Shown here: positions 10,001 to 18,504 of the stretch, piece after piece | How positions within the stretch are numbered: position 1 is the first letter of the stretch | How the letters are laid out: the number at the start of each line of letters is the position of its first letter | Origin: Aedes albopictus | Taxonomy: Eukaryota > Arthropoda > Insecta > Diptera > Culicidae | Length of the DNA: 64,000 bases | Assembly: GCF_035046485.1 (NCBI RefSeq) | Contig: NC_085137.1 | Coordinates: forward strand, 130,080,703 to 130,144,702 | Direction of reading: 5' to 3' | The notes under the pieces: generated by a model | Database searches by the model: none | Told to the model about the DNA's origin: nothing | What the model saw: the letters and a program-made list of their open reading frames with translations, nothing else | Program-made: the position numbers and the translations under genes

Positions 10001-11133
10001 GGCAGCTTACCATAGCCTTCGAACAACCTGCTATGCTCGTTTACAATTTGCTGTGCCTTCAATCGATGAACGTTGACAATGTTCTGCTTTTGGTCTGGTG
10101 AGGTACCCGGAATGTTCGGTCCATCGAAGGAGACCGAGTTGCAAAACTTGACGAGTCCAAGTTCTTTTGACGCATTTGCTGACAGTAGCGGCCGATGATC
10201 AACATCAACCACTTGCAAAACGAGAACGAATTTCCTGCCTAAACGACGACATGGTACCTTAACCTGGCCCAACACGTTAATGGGAGTTCCGCCGAAGCTC
10301 TGCAAACGAAGTTTTGACGGCAGCAGTTCTGGATCCGGTACACCTGAAAGCTTCACCAGACACTCGTGCCCGATCAAACTGGTGTTGGCTCCCGTGTCAA
10401 CTTCGCAAAGAACTGGTTCCCATTCGGCTCCAAATTTCAAATTCAGCTTTGCCAGGACGCTTCCTCCGGTGTTGGAGTTGTCGAATATCTTCCCGATTTC
10501 ATACTCCTCCTCCGAATCCTCTGGTTCTGAATCACTGGTTGTCGAAGATGTTTCGGACGTATCCTCTTCTTCTTTTACCTGCTTCACTCGCCTGGATTTC
10601 TTGCTCTTCACCTTGCACACTTTCTCGAAATGGTTTTTCTTCTTGCAGCGGTTGCAACGTTTTCCCAGCGCTGGGCACAGTCCCTTCACGAATTCGTGGT
10701 AATCGCCGCAAAATTTGCAGCGTGGTGACTTCTGCTTCGGTTGACCCTTGGTTTTGAACACTTTGTTCACTTCAGATGAAGACGGCAGACTCCCCAGCTC
10801 TTGCGACCGTCTAGCAGCAATCTCTTCCGCTCGGCAAAGGTCAATTGCTTTCTCCAGCGTAATGTCCGTCATGGTCAACATCTTCGTTCTCAGATGTGGC
10901 CATTTGTTTGCTGTGACGACTTTGTAGGCGATGAGCTCTTCCTCCAGATTTCCCAATTTCGATACTTTAGCCAACGATCGAAGCCGACCTTTGTAATCAT
11001 CCACCAGCTCACTGGACAATTGGGTGGCTGTGAAAAAATCGAGGCGGTCGATCATGAGGTTTCTTTTCACCACCACTTTGGCTTTGATAGCGTCTAACGC
11101 GGCGTCCGGATCGGCAAGCTGTTGCTGAGTCAA
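7063..11133 (-). CDS. Gag C-terminus-protease-RT-RNase H-integrase polyprotein, element A
   Basis: The 1356-codon frame is uninterrupted. It encodes the retrotransposition enzymes, which act in cytoplasmic particles and, for integrase, in the nucleus. Residues 1-130 are Gag-like. Two cysteine knuckles follow at 139-173 (CKFC and CNRC). Protease has DTGA at 246-249. Reverse transcriptase has ADD at 543-545 within CIADDILVV. RNase H has ECDASS near 695-700 and TDHKP at 759-763. Integrase has H922/H925 and C955/C958, then D986, D1043 (TDNG) and E1079. The C-terminal tail is basic and S/P-rich, with no envelope. The listed Met is only the first one after the MITE; the open frame continues upstream into gag, which the MITE cuts off. 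Every catalytic motif I checked is intact. Confidence 0.93.
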   Translation of the reverse strand: MTQQQLADPDAALDAIKAKVVVKRNLMIDRLDFFTATQLSSELVDDYKGRLRSLAKVSKLGNLEEELIAYKVVTANKWPHLRTKMLTMTDITLEKAIDLCRAEEIAARRSQELGSLPSSSEVNKVFKTKGQPKQKSPRCKFCGDYHEFVKGLCPALGKRCNRCKKKNHFEKVCKVKSKKSRRVKQVKEEEDTSETSSTTSDSEPEDSEEEYEIGKIFDNSNTGGSVLAKLNLKFGAEWEPVLCEVDTGANTSLIGHECLVKLSGVPDPELLPSKLRLQSFGGTPINVLGQVKVPCRRLGRKFVLVLQVVDVDHRPLLSANASKELGLVKFCNSVSFDGPNIPGTSPDQKQNIVNVHRLKAQQIVNEHSRLFEGYGKLPGVVTLEIDPDVAPKIQPPRRVPIAKRSQLKAELESLEKNGIIVKETAHTEWVSNIVIVQRGSGVRICLDPVFLNKALKRPNLQFVTLEEILPELGKAKVFTTVDAKKGFWHVVLDEPSSKLTTFWTPFGRYRWTRLPFGVAPAPEIFQLKLQEVIQDLEGVECIADDILVVGVGDTLDEALRNHNKCLEKLLCRLEEHNVKLNRSKLKLCETSVKFYGHILTDQGLKADDSKIAAIRDFPRPINRKEVHRFVGMVTYLGRFIRNLSANLTHLRELISESVPWKWTAVEEKEFNQVKSLVADIKSLRYYDVNEPLTIECDASSIGLGVAVFQNNGVIGYASRTLTATEKNYAQIEKELLAILFACVRFDQLVVGNPKTTIRTDHKPLLNIFQKPLLSAPRRLQHMLLNLQRYNLSIEYVTGKDNVIADALSRAPLRGIQPSDEYRKQDIFKVFDEVQEVKLSNFLHVSSARLDEIIRETEKDGSMQLVVSYIRNGWPGSVDSVPDSAKVYFCYRNELSTQDGLVFRNDRIVIPYALRRKLIDSCHISHNGISATLRLARANVFWPGMSVQIKEVVKNCAVCAKFAASQQNPPMQCHQIPVHPFQLISMDVFFCELQGVKQKFLVMVDHYSDFFEVSSLKDLSPESVIAVCKQNFARFGVPQQVITDNGTNFANQKMAIFAAEWDFDLATSAPHHQQANGKAESAVKIAKYLMKKADESGTDFWYTLLHWRNIPNNIGSSPAARLLSRSTRCGVPTAAMNLLPKTEEDIPAKIEEKRKRTKINYDKKSRNLPELQIGSPVYVQLNPEASKVWTQGTVSNRFNDRSYQVSVDGAQYRRSLVHLKPRKESDTSPYRCLPSNVGRPVVNEPVAVPAILQESANVQPASIPLDQAMTEENPKENPIELPNDSTSIPPSPCQPRTKTTTTAIATAAAVATGETSSASPPVSKVSKQKGVRPITPSSNYRPRRQTRIPEKLKDYQL

Positions 11134-11148
11134 CTCAAAGTTGAAATA

Positions 11149-11397
11149 CAGCTTCCGCTCGATAACTGGGCTTTGACGACAGTTCAGTTAGCGAGCGCCG
11201 CTCGATAACTGGACTGAGCTCCCGGAGCCGGAGGCTATTGTTATATTTTGTTTTGTTTACTGATTTGCAAAATGTAAGGTTAAAATTCGTTTATTTTTGA
11301 CAGACAACTGCTTTTTAACTGGACTTTGGTCCAGTTATCGAGCGCCCACTTAAAAAGCAGTCCAGTTAAACAGCAGTCAGTTATCGAGCGGATGCTG
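11149..11397 (-). mobile_element. 249-bp TA-target MITE inserted in gag of element A (copy 1)
   Basis: Ends are inverted repeats, CAGC(T/A)TCCGCTCGATAACTG, with one mismatch over 20 bp. TA lies at both sides (11147-11148 and 11398-11399). The sequence is identical, in opposite orientation, to the copy at 27729-27977. CTCGATAACTGG-like motifs also recur inside. It has no transposase; TA duplication suggests mobilisation by a Tc1/mariner-type enzyme. It introduces stop codons into gag. Confidence 0.93.
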
Positions 11398-11696
11398 TAC
11401 TTCTTTCTCGCCTGTTCACCGATAACCGACATCAGCACACTCACTTTTCTCTCGTTGTTCGCCGGTGGCCATTTGTCCATTCCGGTTGCACTGTTGTAGT
11501 TTCTCCAGCTTCGCTCGAAGAACTCGAAGTTTTCGGCCATGTCACCGTCCAGAGACAGCGGCGACGGTTGCGGTACCGGAACACTGGGTGCCGGTGGCTG
11601 TCCATTCGGTGTTTGTTGTGTTGACACGGTTCTTAACAGCTGTGTCATAATTTCCGTCTGCTGTTCCATAAACAGCTTAAATTGTGCCGCATCCAT
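11398..11696 (-). pseudogene. N-terminal Gag fragment, element A
   Basis: About 100 codons starting MDAAQFKLFMEQQTEIMTQL, with a proline-rich stretch and then a WRNYNSATGMDKWP segment typical of the start of insect gypsy Gag proteins. The frame runs into the MITE at 11397 and then terminates within MITE sequence. The remainder of Gag resumes on the other side of the MITE in the 7063-11133 frame, so one original gag-pol frame has been split. Confidence 0.88.
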
Positions 11697-11875
11697 GTTG
11701 ATGAGGAATCACGCACAATTTTACCCCGACCGCGAAAATTTTCACTCGATTCAAAATGGCCGCCTACGCGTTTCGACACGTTCACTCACGACTTTCACGA
11801 ACCCACTCGAAAAATGTCCGAAATTTTCCACGATTTCACACTTTCGCGTCGGAAAACACTAGAAGCACACTATTG

Positions 11876-11887
11876 CTTCTGACACCA
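11876..11887 (-). other. Primer-binding site of element A
   Basis: TGGTGTCAGAAG on the minus strand starts immediately after the 5' LTR CAACA end. Position and TGG start fit a tRNA 3'-end complement; the tRNA cannot be named without comparison. Confidence 0.7.
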
Positions 11888-12090
11888 TGTTGTAAACATA
11901 GTAAAAGATCAGATATTATTACATTTAATACTCAAGTAGTCTCTTTATTACTTTACTGATCTGACTCGCGTGTTACAATGATGTGTTGGCTGCTTCTCTA
12001 CCTGCCTCTACTCTCCCGCTACCGTGTGGTCTACACACACTCAAGTCTCTTAGAATCCATCTCTACGAGGGGTTCCCCAATATTGCAACA
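11888..12090 (-). repeat. 5' LTR of element A
   Basis: 203 bp, no difference seen from the 3' LTR. It would contain the promoter and polyadenylation signals of the element. Confidence 0.96.
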
Positions 12091-12204
12091 GTTTTACTCG
12101 TCTTTATATCAGCCTTCGAAGTCGCGAATGGAAATTGATTGATTTAGCTATATTATAGAGACTTTCATGAAGTGTAGAATTAGCAAATTGTTAAAAAAAC
12201 ACAT

Positions 12205-12330
12205 AAATTTAAAAAAAAAAAAATAGAGACTTTCAGCCCTTGGCTGGTTTGTCTCTCGAATGGAACTTGTAAACTCTGCTAATAAAGTTATTTTCTGGGA
12301 ATCATGTGTACGCACTTGTGCACTCCTAGT
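12205..12330. mobile_element. SINE-like fragment with poly-A
   Basis: A run of A residues (about 12209-12221) is followed by TAGAGACTTTCAGCCCTTGG and CTGGTTTGTCTCTCGAATGG. This phrase resembles the ...GAGATTTTAAGCCCTAGGCTAGTTCATCTCGGG... region of the SINE at 61398-61579. It is a weak, short match. Confidence 0.35.
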
Positions 12331-12685
12331 CAAGTGAAAAAAATTAAATAATCATTATAATCATAAAGTGCACTTACATTTGGTCAGCAGCAGCATGGAT
12401 CCGTTGTGGGTTAAAATTATGAGAAGGGGTGTATATAGCTGGATGGACAGATGGCCTTGATTAGTTTCGTGAATTGATCAGACATCTTGACCGCTATTCT
12501 TAACTTTTCTCCAGATTGTGTGACGAACCACGCTGGACCGATCATAGGACTGCTTCAAAACGTTCGCACAGGCCTGTGGTTTTCCTCGGGACAACATCCT
12601 CGACTTGTAGTTATTTGCCATTCGAGATGGGACATTCTCTTGACTCGCTCACTAATCACGTCGCCATCACATTTTATGGGAGTTA
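12331..12685. other. Unassigned sequence before LINE remnant
   Basis: Short frames only. Part of this stretch may be more decayed LINE sequence leading into 12686-12936, but I cannot recognise domains. Confidence 0.35.
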
Positions 12686-12936
12686 TCTTCGGGTCGGCCA
12701 CACTCTATGCAGGGGCGGAAACGAAATCTGCAAGCAAGTGTTAGATTGGAACCCAGCAGGACATCGCTGGGGAGGCAGATCCAGAGGCTCATGGCGGCGC
12801 AGCCTCAACAACGAAATCAAGCAAGCCAGTCGACAGAAAATGGACCTGGCCACATGTCAAGGCGATGACTGGCAATCGCCCACGATGGAAATCATTCAAT
12901 TCGGCCCTCTGCACCACCGTGGGTGCCCAGGACTGA
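12686..12936 (+). pseudogene. Decayed LINE ORF2 C-terminus (RTE-like)
   Basis: In the plus strand, across two frames, the translation reads GHTLCRGGNEICKQVLDWNP then a GRSRGSWRRSLNNEIK segment. This is the G-R-x-x-x-x-W-R-R pattern typical of the C-terminal end of RTE/JAM-type non-LTR retrotransposons. The frame shifts after about K (12835), and the last part ends at a TGA near 12933. The upstream reverse transcriptase is absent. RTE assignment is inference from the tail motif. Confidence 0.65.
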
Positions 12937-13394
12937 AAGCATCTTCAGAGAAGCCGCCTCGCGCACGGTATGGAATCCTTCTCAATGATCTTCTCTCCTT
13001 CGGAACTGCCGTAATCCGTTCCTGGGCACATCAGCAAGGTTTGTCACATTACTTTCATAAATTTCTCCCTCGGAGACACGGTCGATTCCGCAGTGCTTGC
13101 TGACTAAATCTTCTACAATAGTCCCCGAGCCCGTTCGTCGGATTCCTCCATCAACCTGAAATCGTTTTAGTAATGACGAATTATATTCACCTTGTAATAA
13201 TATTATAAATCATTACTTACCGCAAAACACACTTTCATCGTTAAAAAGAAAAAAACCGTTGACGAAGCAAACGGATTTTCTGGCACTACAAAAGCAAGAA
13301 GACATTGGATGTAAACAAAACGATATGTCAAACGTGATTTCACTAACACCAATAAACATGCATGTAAAACAGTAAACGATAAGTTTTCGACGAG
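12937..13394. other. Unassigned sequence
   Basis: No coding or repeat signal recognised. Confidence 0.4.
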
Positions 13395-13500
13395 TTGAGT
13401 TGCGGGCCAGCTTCGCCGGCCCGTTTGTCTGTGGTTAGAATATCACAACTGGTAACGCGACCAGAAGCCTGGTCGAATCCTGCTTGGAAATCGGTTTGTT
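13395..13500 (+). mobile_element. tRNA-like SINE head fragment
   Basis: TGTCTGTGGTTAGAAT resembles an A box, and CTGGTCGAATCCTGC resembles a B box about 50 bp later (near 13468-13485). That spacing fits RNA polymerase III promoters of tRNA-derived SINEs. Immediately upstream is a GC hairpin, GGGCCAGC-TTCG-CCGGCCC (13397-13417). No full cloverleaf was confirmed, so this is tentative. Confidence 0.4.
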
Positions 13501-13624
13501 TTGCCGATGGGGATGGCCCGTGAAATCGCATTGTGTTGTTTGGGAAGGCCCGCTCGATGCATGTTAGGTAGGTGTAATGGATCATTGAAGCCGACTTTTC
13601 CGCTACTCACCGCTTCAAAACAAA

Positions 13625-13700
13625 AGCGCCACCGTATATGGACGGTAACACAGTGACAGCAGTCGAGTTACGTCAAACACACAAGGCTACGGTGGCGCTA
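13625..13700. repeat. Short inverted repeat
   Basis: AGCGCCACCGTA at about 13625-13636 and its exact complement TACGGTGGCGCT at about 13689-13700 flank about 50 bp. It may be a remnant of a small element. Confidence 0.6.
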
Positions 13701-13735
13701 TCTGTTCATTTCATAGCGGCCGTTTTAGTTATTTT

Positions 13736-13916
13736 TGTAGTATCCACCGGTGACCACATTTCCGATGGTTTCTGCCTTCTGGTCCAGGTAACCGCCAGAA
13801 TCCGGATTCTCTGCTTCCTCGTCGCAGCCACCACTAACCACGTCTCCTCGCGCACTCCCCAATCCAAAGTCATCTCGCGTCAGGTGTGTTAGTGCGTCAC
13901 TGATCCAGACCCTACA
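13736..13916. repeat. 181-bp TG...CA repeat, copy 1 (LTR-like)
   Basis: Starts TGTAGTATCC and ends GACCCTACA. Almost the same 181 bp are present at 24371-24551, next to a BEL/Pao gag fragment. The coincident ends and TG/CA termini suggest a solo LTR or a small mobile unit. No target duplication is seen here, so the identity is unsettled. Confidence 0.6.
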
Positions 13917-14430
13917 TCCCACCTTTCTTCTAAATCAAGAAAAATATGAAAATAATAATACTTCATTTTACGAGTCGATTCGTATCAGCTGGTCGCACAT
14001 TCTGTGAATGCAAATTTGACAAGAAGCTACGCCATATAATATGCCGAAGAATATTGATACCATCCCTGATGTCATAAAATGCCTCATAATTGAGTGCAGT
14101 CTTTATATCTTAATTCATCCTGCCGAACCACTTATCATATGATGCATACCTACTTCTATAAGCAATGATTATGTGCTTGTTCGTATCTTATATCGTCCGT
14201 AAATTCTAAACAATTAGACTTGTGTATGACATACCCCAATAAGTATGATACTTCCCCTCCTTCCACTTGATTTTTTATTTTTTTTTGTTTTGTTACATGG
14301 CACGGCACTATAGCGCGTTAAAAATGTAATCTAATATTCTGCATATAAGTTCAGAAAAAAATATCGAAAAAAATGCTATTTCCGTGAGATTTCAAGTTTA
14401 GAAAAACTATTAAAATCAAAGATCAGACTA
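13917..14430. other. AT-rich unassigned sequence
   Basis: No gene or repeat recognised; several A/T homopolymers near 14270-14290. Confidence 0.5.
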
Positions 14431-14685
14431 CAGTAGACGTTCGGTCTGTGCAAACAGTTCACTGCAATGCTTTTTAACTTCAAGTCTGTTAAGTTAAACA
14501 AATTTGCAGTTATTGCACCGCTATCCGTCATAATGATGCTCCAAGTTAGCCCAAATCAACAGCCTGGTAAACTGAACGTTAGTTTAACTTTAACGTATTG
14601 AAAGTTGACGTCTATCAGACGTTGCAGTTATTGAATCGTTCGCTAAGTAGAACTAAAACCTGTTGCAGTTATCGAACGTCAACTG
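14431..14685. mobile_element. TA-target MITE (~255 bp)
   Basis: Starts CAGTAGACGTTCG and ends CGAACGTCAACTG, inverted repeats with one mismatch, each next to TA (14429-14430 and 14686-14687). The interior has recurrent TGCAGTTAT(T/C)GA motifs. The CAG tip, TA target and GTTATCGA-type motif resemble the 249-bp MITEs at 11149 and 27729, but it is not the same sequence. Confidence 0.8.
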
Positions 14686-14787
14686 TAGTTTGCTGAAAAG
14701 CAGATCGCATTTTTTCCCAGACACTCTCAACTGCCATGCTCGTTTAACTAATATCCTAAAAATATACCTAAAAAAACTTCACAAGTC

Positions 14788-15092
14788 TGAGGAGTCTAGG
14801 ATAAATGTGTAAACACACGTTCTGTGTATAATGTTAAGCGTGCATAAAGCACCGTCGTCCGTTAAACGGATACAAATACATTTAGACATGTAAAAAGAGC
14901 GCAGGCAACGGTCTGCCGAGAATTGAAATAAAACGGAAACTTCATTCCTATCTGAAACACGAACAGCTACAGTCCAGTTTATTTCTCCCGTTCACGAATC
15001 ACCAATTTCACAAGTTTTGATCAGTCGCGTACATCCACCTCGCTTCGACCGTAAATCGAAACTCTTATTTTAAAACCTTTTACGGACTTTAC
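14788..15092 (+). repeat. 5' LTR of element B
   Basis: Starts TGAGGAGTCTAGG and ends CGGACTTTAC. No difference from the 3' LTR was seen. Confidence 0.93.
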
Positions 15093-15095
15093 AGC

Positions 15096-15107
15096 TGGCG
15101 ACGAGTG
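15096..15107 (+). other. Primer-binding site of element B
   Basis: TGGCGACGAGTG begins within four bases of the 5' LTR. TGGCGAC is a common start for tRNA primer sites of insect gypsy-type elements. Confidence 0.75.
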
Positions 15108-15942
15108 TAAAAAAAGTGTTAAGTGCCCGAAGTGAAGCCACCCGGCCAGGAACAATTCGTGCAACAGCAGAACGCGGTTTTTCCCTCGAGCAGTTGGAGC
15201 AGACGCCATTCCGACAGCAGTTTTATTTGATAGTCGGAGGACGCCATCGTAGAGAAATCGATTGCTGGAAGATCTTGTTGGAACGCGAGCAACAGCCATT
15301 GGGACAGATTCGGACAAAATCCGGCAAATCTAGCTGATACGAGCTACTGGTTTCATTCTGGTAGGGTAAGTTCTGTGCCAGAAGTTTAAGAAAATCGCAT
15401 TCAGTGGAGTTGGCGCTTTGTGAATTAAAAGGGCTTGGTTGAAACGCCATTGTGTTCCGGAGAATAGCACCCAGAGAATTTTTTTTCTCAATTGACAAAT
15501 AATACATAAAAGAATTGAAAAGAAAGAGCATATAACAATTACCTTGTCATTTTCTTTTATTAAAAGTGCTTTCTTTTCTTTTGAATAGATAGTGACTCCA
15601 GGAATAATTGACCAAGGGAAGCCGCCATTAGGATACGGTGCTGGCGGAAAAATCTGCGGCTACTCAACGATACAATCGAGCTGGTTTGACTTTGGCCAAT
15701 CGCTTCGGTTCCTATTGGTGACGGTTCCGGTGCAGGAAGATCCAAACCTTACGTCAACTGACGGCTTGCGTGGTTGCCGAAGGGCGAAGACCGCGAGTTG
15801 CAAAACTCTATCCCTTTCGCACACAATCGGTGAGTCTATTCAATCCTTTTGTTTATACGCAGGAAGCCCGTTAGTGCATTTGTTATAAAGCTGATCTATT
15901 ATAGAAATAACTGGTAGTATTTGCCATTTGTGATATTTTTTT
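15108..15942 (+). other. Long untranslated leader of element B
   Basis: About 0.85 kb separates the primer site from gag. It contains GGTAAGT (about 15365) with a pyrimidine-rich TTTTCTTTTGAATAG (ending about 15589). It also contains CGGTGAGT (about 15829) with TTTGTTTATACGCAG (ending about 15863). Both pairs look like splice donor/acceptor pairs, but splicing is unproven. No conserved frame is seen. Confidence 0.5.
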
Positions 15943-18504
15943 GTGTTTTTTTTTCAATCCAATATGGCTCAATCCAACATAAGTAGCACATTGGAGCCTT
16001 TTCGTAAAGGTAATTCTTTCGGGGATTGGGTTGAACGGTTGGGTTTCTTTTTCGATATGAACAAAATACCAGATGAAGAAAAACGGGCCCATTTTGTTAC
16101 GCTTGGAGGTCCTACAGTTTTCAGGGAACTTAAATTACTTTTTCCAAATACCAATTTAGCGGAAGTTGCATACCAGGAAATGATTGATAAATTGAAAGCA
16201 CGATTGGATAAGACCGAATCGGACTTAGTGCAAAGATTAAAATTTAATTTGAGAGTTCAGCAACCGGACGAATCTCTTGAAGATTTCGTATTGTCGGTTA
16301 AACTTCAAGCTGAATTCTGTAATTTTGAGAATTTTAAAAAAATGGCTATTCGGGATCGCATTGTTGCTGGAATCCGTGACAAATCTCTTCAGCAAAGACT
16401 GTTAAATGAAGAGAAGTTAACACTGGAGACAGCTGAAAAACTCATTGCAACCTGGGAAATTGCCAAAAATAACGCAAAAAATATGGAGTGTAGCAGCAGT
16501 GCGGATCAAATAGCATCCCTGAAAGCTTCGGGGTTTCCTGGGGCAAGACTTAACAAATTGGCGGCCACTTTCGAGTTGGCAGGTGGCGCGAATGCTAATG
16601 CAGGAGTGGAAGGAACTCGAGGACCGGTTAAAAGCAGATTAGGCTATTCTCCTTATCGAAAAAACGAATGGAAACAAAAGCCATGGCAAAACAGACAATG
16701 GCGGAATCGTGGTCAGGATCAGGAAAGGAATCGTCAGGTGAATCGTCCCGATTACTCACAAATAACTTGCGATTTTTGTGGCGTCAAAGGCCACATAAAA
16801 CGCAAGTGTTTTAAATTGAAGAATATGCACCGTGACGCAGTACACATGGTCCATAATACATCTGAAGATAACCCGGACGATTTTTTGAGCAATATGGTGA
16901 ACAGGATGCACACGGATTCCGATAGTGATAATGATGCAGATGGTGAGAATGAAAATAACTTTTTTCAATGTATGCATGTGTCGTGTATAGGAAAAATCAG
17001 TGAGCCTTGTCTTTTGAGTGTAGAAATTGATAATGTTTTGTTTGACATGGAAGTGGATTGTGGTTCGTCGGTTACTGTTATGAGTAAGGGACAATATTTT
17101 GACAATTTTACGAAAATTTTAGCAAAAACTCAAAGAAATCTGGTAGTTGTAAATGGTTCAAATCTCGGGATAGAAGGAGAAGTTGAAGTCCTGGTAAAGT
17201 TTAAGGGAATTTCTAAACCTTTGAAACTTATAATACTCAATTGCGAGAATAATTTCACTCCCCTATTAGGTAGACCATGGCTAGACGCGTTTTTTCCAAA
17301 TTGGAGACATTTTTTTGTAAATTCTATAAATATTGAACAGGACGCCAATAAGATATTGAAGAATGATATTAAAGTACAGTACAAAGATGTTTTCACAAAA
17401 AGTTTTTTATCACCGATTAATGGATTTGAGGCAGATTTGGTGTTAAAGTCAGAAGTGCCCATTTTTAAAAAGGCGTATGATGTGCCCTACCGATTGCGAG
17501 ATAAAGTTTTGGAATATTTAACAAGATTAGAAAACGAAAAAGTGATTACGCCAGTAAAAACAAGTGAATGGGCTTCTCCTGTTATTGTTGTGATGAAAAA
17601 AAATAATGAAATACGTTTAGTAATAGATTGTAAAGTTTCAATCAATAAGGTTATTATTCCAAACACTTATCCATTGCCAACAGCTCAAGACGTTTTTGCT
17701 GGTCTGTCTGGCTGTAAAATTTTTTGTTCATTGGACTTGGAAGGCGCCTACACTCAATTGTCATTATCGGAAAGATCTAAACAATTCATGGTTATAAATA
17801 CTATTAAAGGACTGTACAGATATAATCGGCTACCTCAAGGGGCAACATCTAGTGCTGCAATTTTTCAGCAGATTATGGAACAAGTTTTGAATGATATTGA
17901 GCATGTTTCGGTGTATTTAGATGACGTTTTGATTGCTGGGAAAGATTTGAATGACTGCAAAGAAAAACTATTAAAAGTGCTCGAAAGACTTCGGAAGGCT
18001 AACATCAAAGTTAATTGGGAAAAATGTAAATTTTTTGTTACGGAACTAGTTCATCTTGGGCATACAATTAGTGAAAAGGGATTGATGCCATGCCAAGACA
18101 AAATTTCTACCATTGAACAGGCAAAAGTGCCTCAAAATGAGACGGAGTTGAAATCCTTTTTAGGGTTAATTAACTATTACCACAAGTTTATTCCTAATCT
18201 GTCTTCAAAACTTTACCATTTGTATAATCTGTTGAAAAATAATGTTAAATTTAAATGGGACAGCAATTGCGACAAGGCTTTTAAGGATAGCAAAGCAGCA
18301 CTTTCGGAATCATCATTTTTAGAGTTTTATGACCCAAATAAACCAATAGTGATTGTTTCTGATGCTTCAGGATATGGATTGGGAGGAGTAATGGCTCATT
18401 TGGTTGAAGGAGTAGAGAAACCAATATATTTCACTTCGTTTTCGTTGAATACAGCGCAAAAAAAAATACCCAATCCTTCATTTGGAAGCACTTGCCTTGG
18501 TTAG
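15943..18504 (+). CDS. Gag-protease-RT-partial RNase H, element B
   Basis: The 853-codon frame starts at 15943. The Met at residue 8 (15964, MAQSNISS) may be the natural start. Gag covers roughly residues 8-270, with a CCHC knuckle at 276-289 (C276, C279, H284, C289). A protease-like motif has D372 in VDCGSS, where the usual residue after D is T or S. LLGRPWLD follows at 441-448. Reverse transcriptase has YLDD at 658-661. RNase H begins with SDASGYGLG (D807). The frame is diverted at a run of nine A residues near 18461-18469 and ends in a short unrelated tail. The remaining RNase H and integrase continue in a second frame from 18482. Confidence 0.9.
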   Translation: MFFFQSNMAQSNISSTLEPFRKGNSFGDWVERLGFFFDMNKIPDEEKRAHFVTLGGPTVFRELKLLFPNTNLAEVAYQEMIDKLKARLDKTESDLVQRLKFNLRVQQPDESLEDFVLSVKLQAEFCNFENFKKMAIRDRIVAGIRDKSLQQRLLNEEKLTLETAEKLIATWEIAKNNAKNMECSSSADQIASLKASGFPGARLNKLAATFELAGGANANAGVEGTRGPVKSRLGYSPYRKNEWKQKPWQNRQWRNRGQDQERNRQVNRPDYSQITCDFCGVKGHIKRKCFKLKNMHRDAVHMVHNTSEDNPDDFLSNMVNRMHTDSDSDNDADGENENNFFQCMHVSCIGKISEPCLLSVEIDNVLFDMEVDCGSSVTVMSKGQYFDNFTKILAKTQRNLVVVNGSNLGIEGEVEVLVKFKGISKPLKLIILNCENNFTPLLGRPWLDAFFPNWRHFFVNSINIEQDANKILKNDIKVQYKDVFTKSFLSPINGFEADLVLKSEVPIFKKAYDVPYRLRDKVLEYLTRLENEKVITPVKTSEWASPVIVVMKKNNEIRLVIDCKVSINKVIIPNTYPLPTAQDVFAGLSGCKIFCSLDLEGAYTQLSLSERSKQFMVINTIKGLYRYNRLPQGATSSAAIFQQIMEQVLNDIEHVSVYLDDVLIAGKDLNDCKEKLLKVLERLRKANIKVNWEKCKFFVTELVHLGHTISEKGLMPCQDKISTIEQAKVPQNETELKSFLGLINYYHKFIPNLSSKLYHLYNLLKNNVKFKWDSNCDKAFKDSKAALSESSFLEFYDPNKPIVIVSDASGYGLGGVMAHLVEGVEKPIYFTSFSLNTAQKKIPNPSFGSTCLG

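Larger units (their letters stand above)
6830..12090 (-). mobile_element. Complete Ty3/gypsy LTR retrotransposon (element A)
   Basis: Two identical 203-bp LTRs (6830-7032 and 11888-12090), each with TGTTG...CAACA ends, enclose a minus-strand gag-pol. GTTTT occurs on both sides (6825-6829 and 12091-12095) as a 5-bp target duplication. A primer-binding-like TGGTGTCAGAAG follows the 5' LTR at 11876-11887 (minus strand). A purine tract lies beside the 3' LTR at 7033-7046. Identical LTRs indicate a recent insertion. Gag is split by a MITE, so this copy is probably not autonomous. It resembles Mag-type insect elements; clade assignment is inference. Confidence 0.96.
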
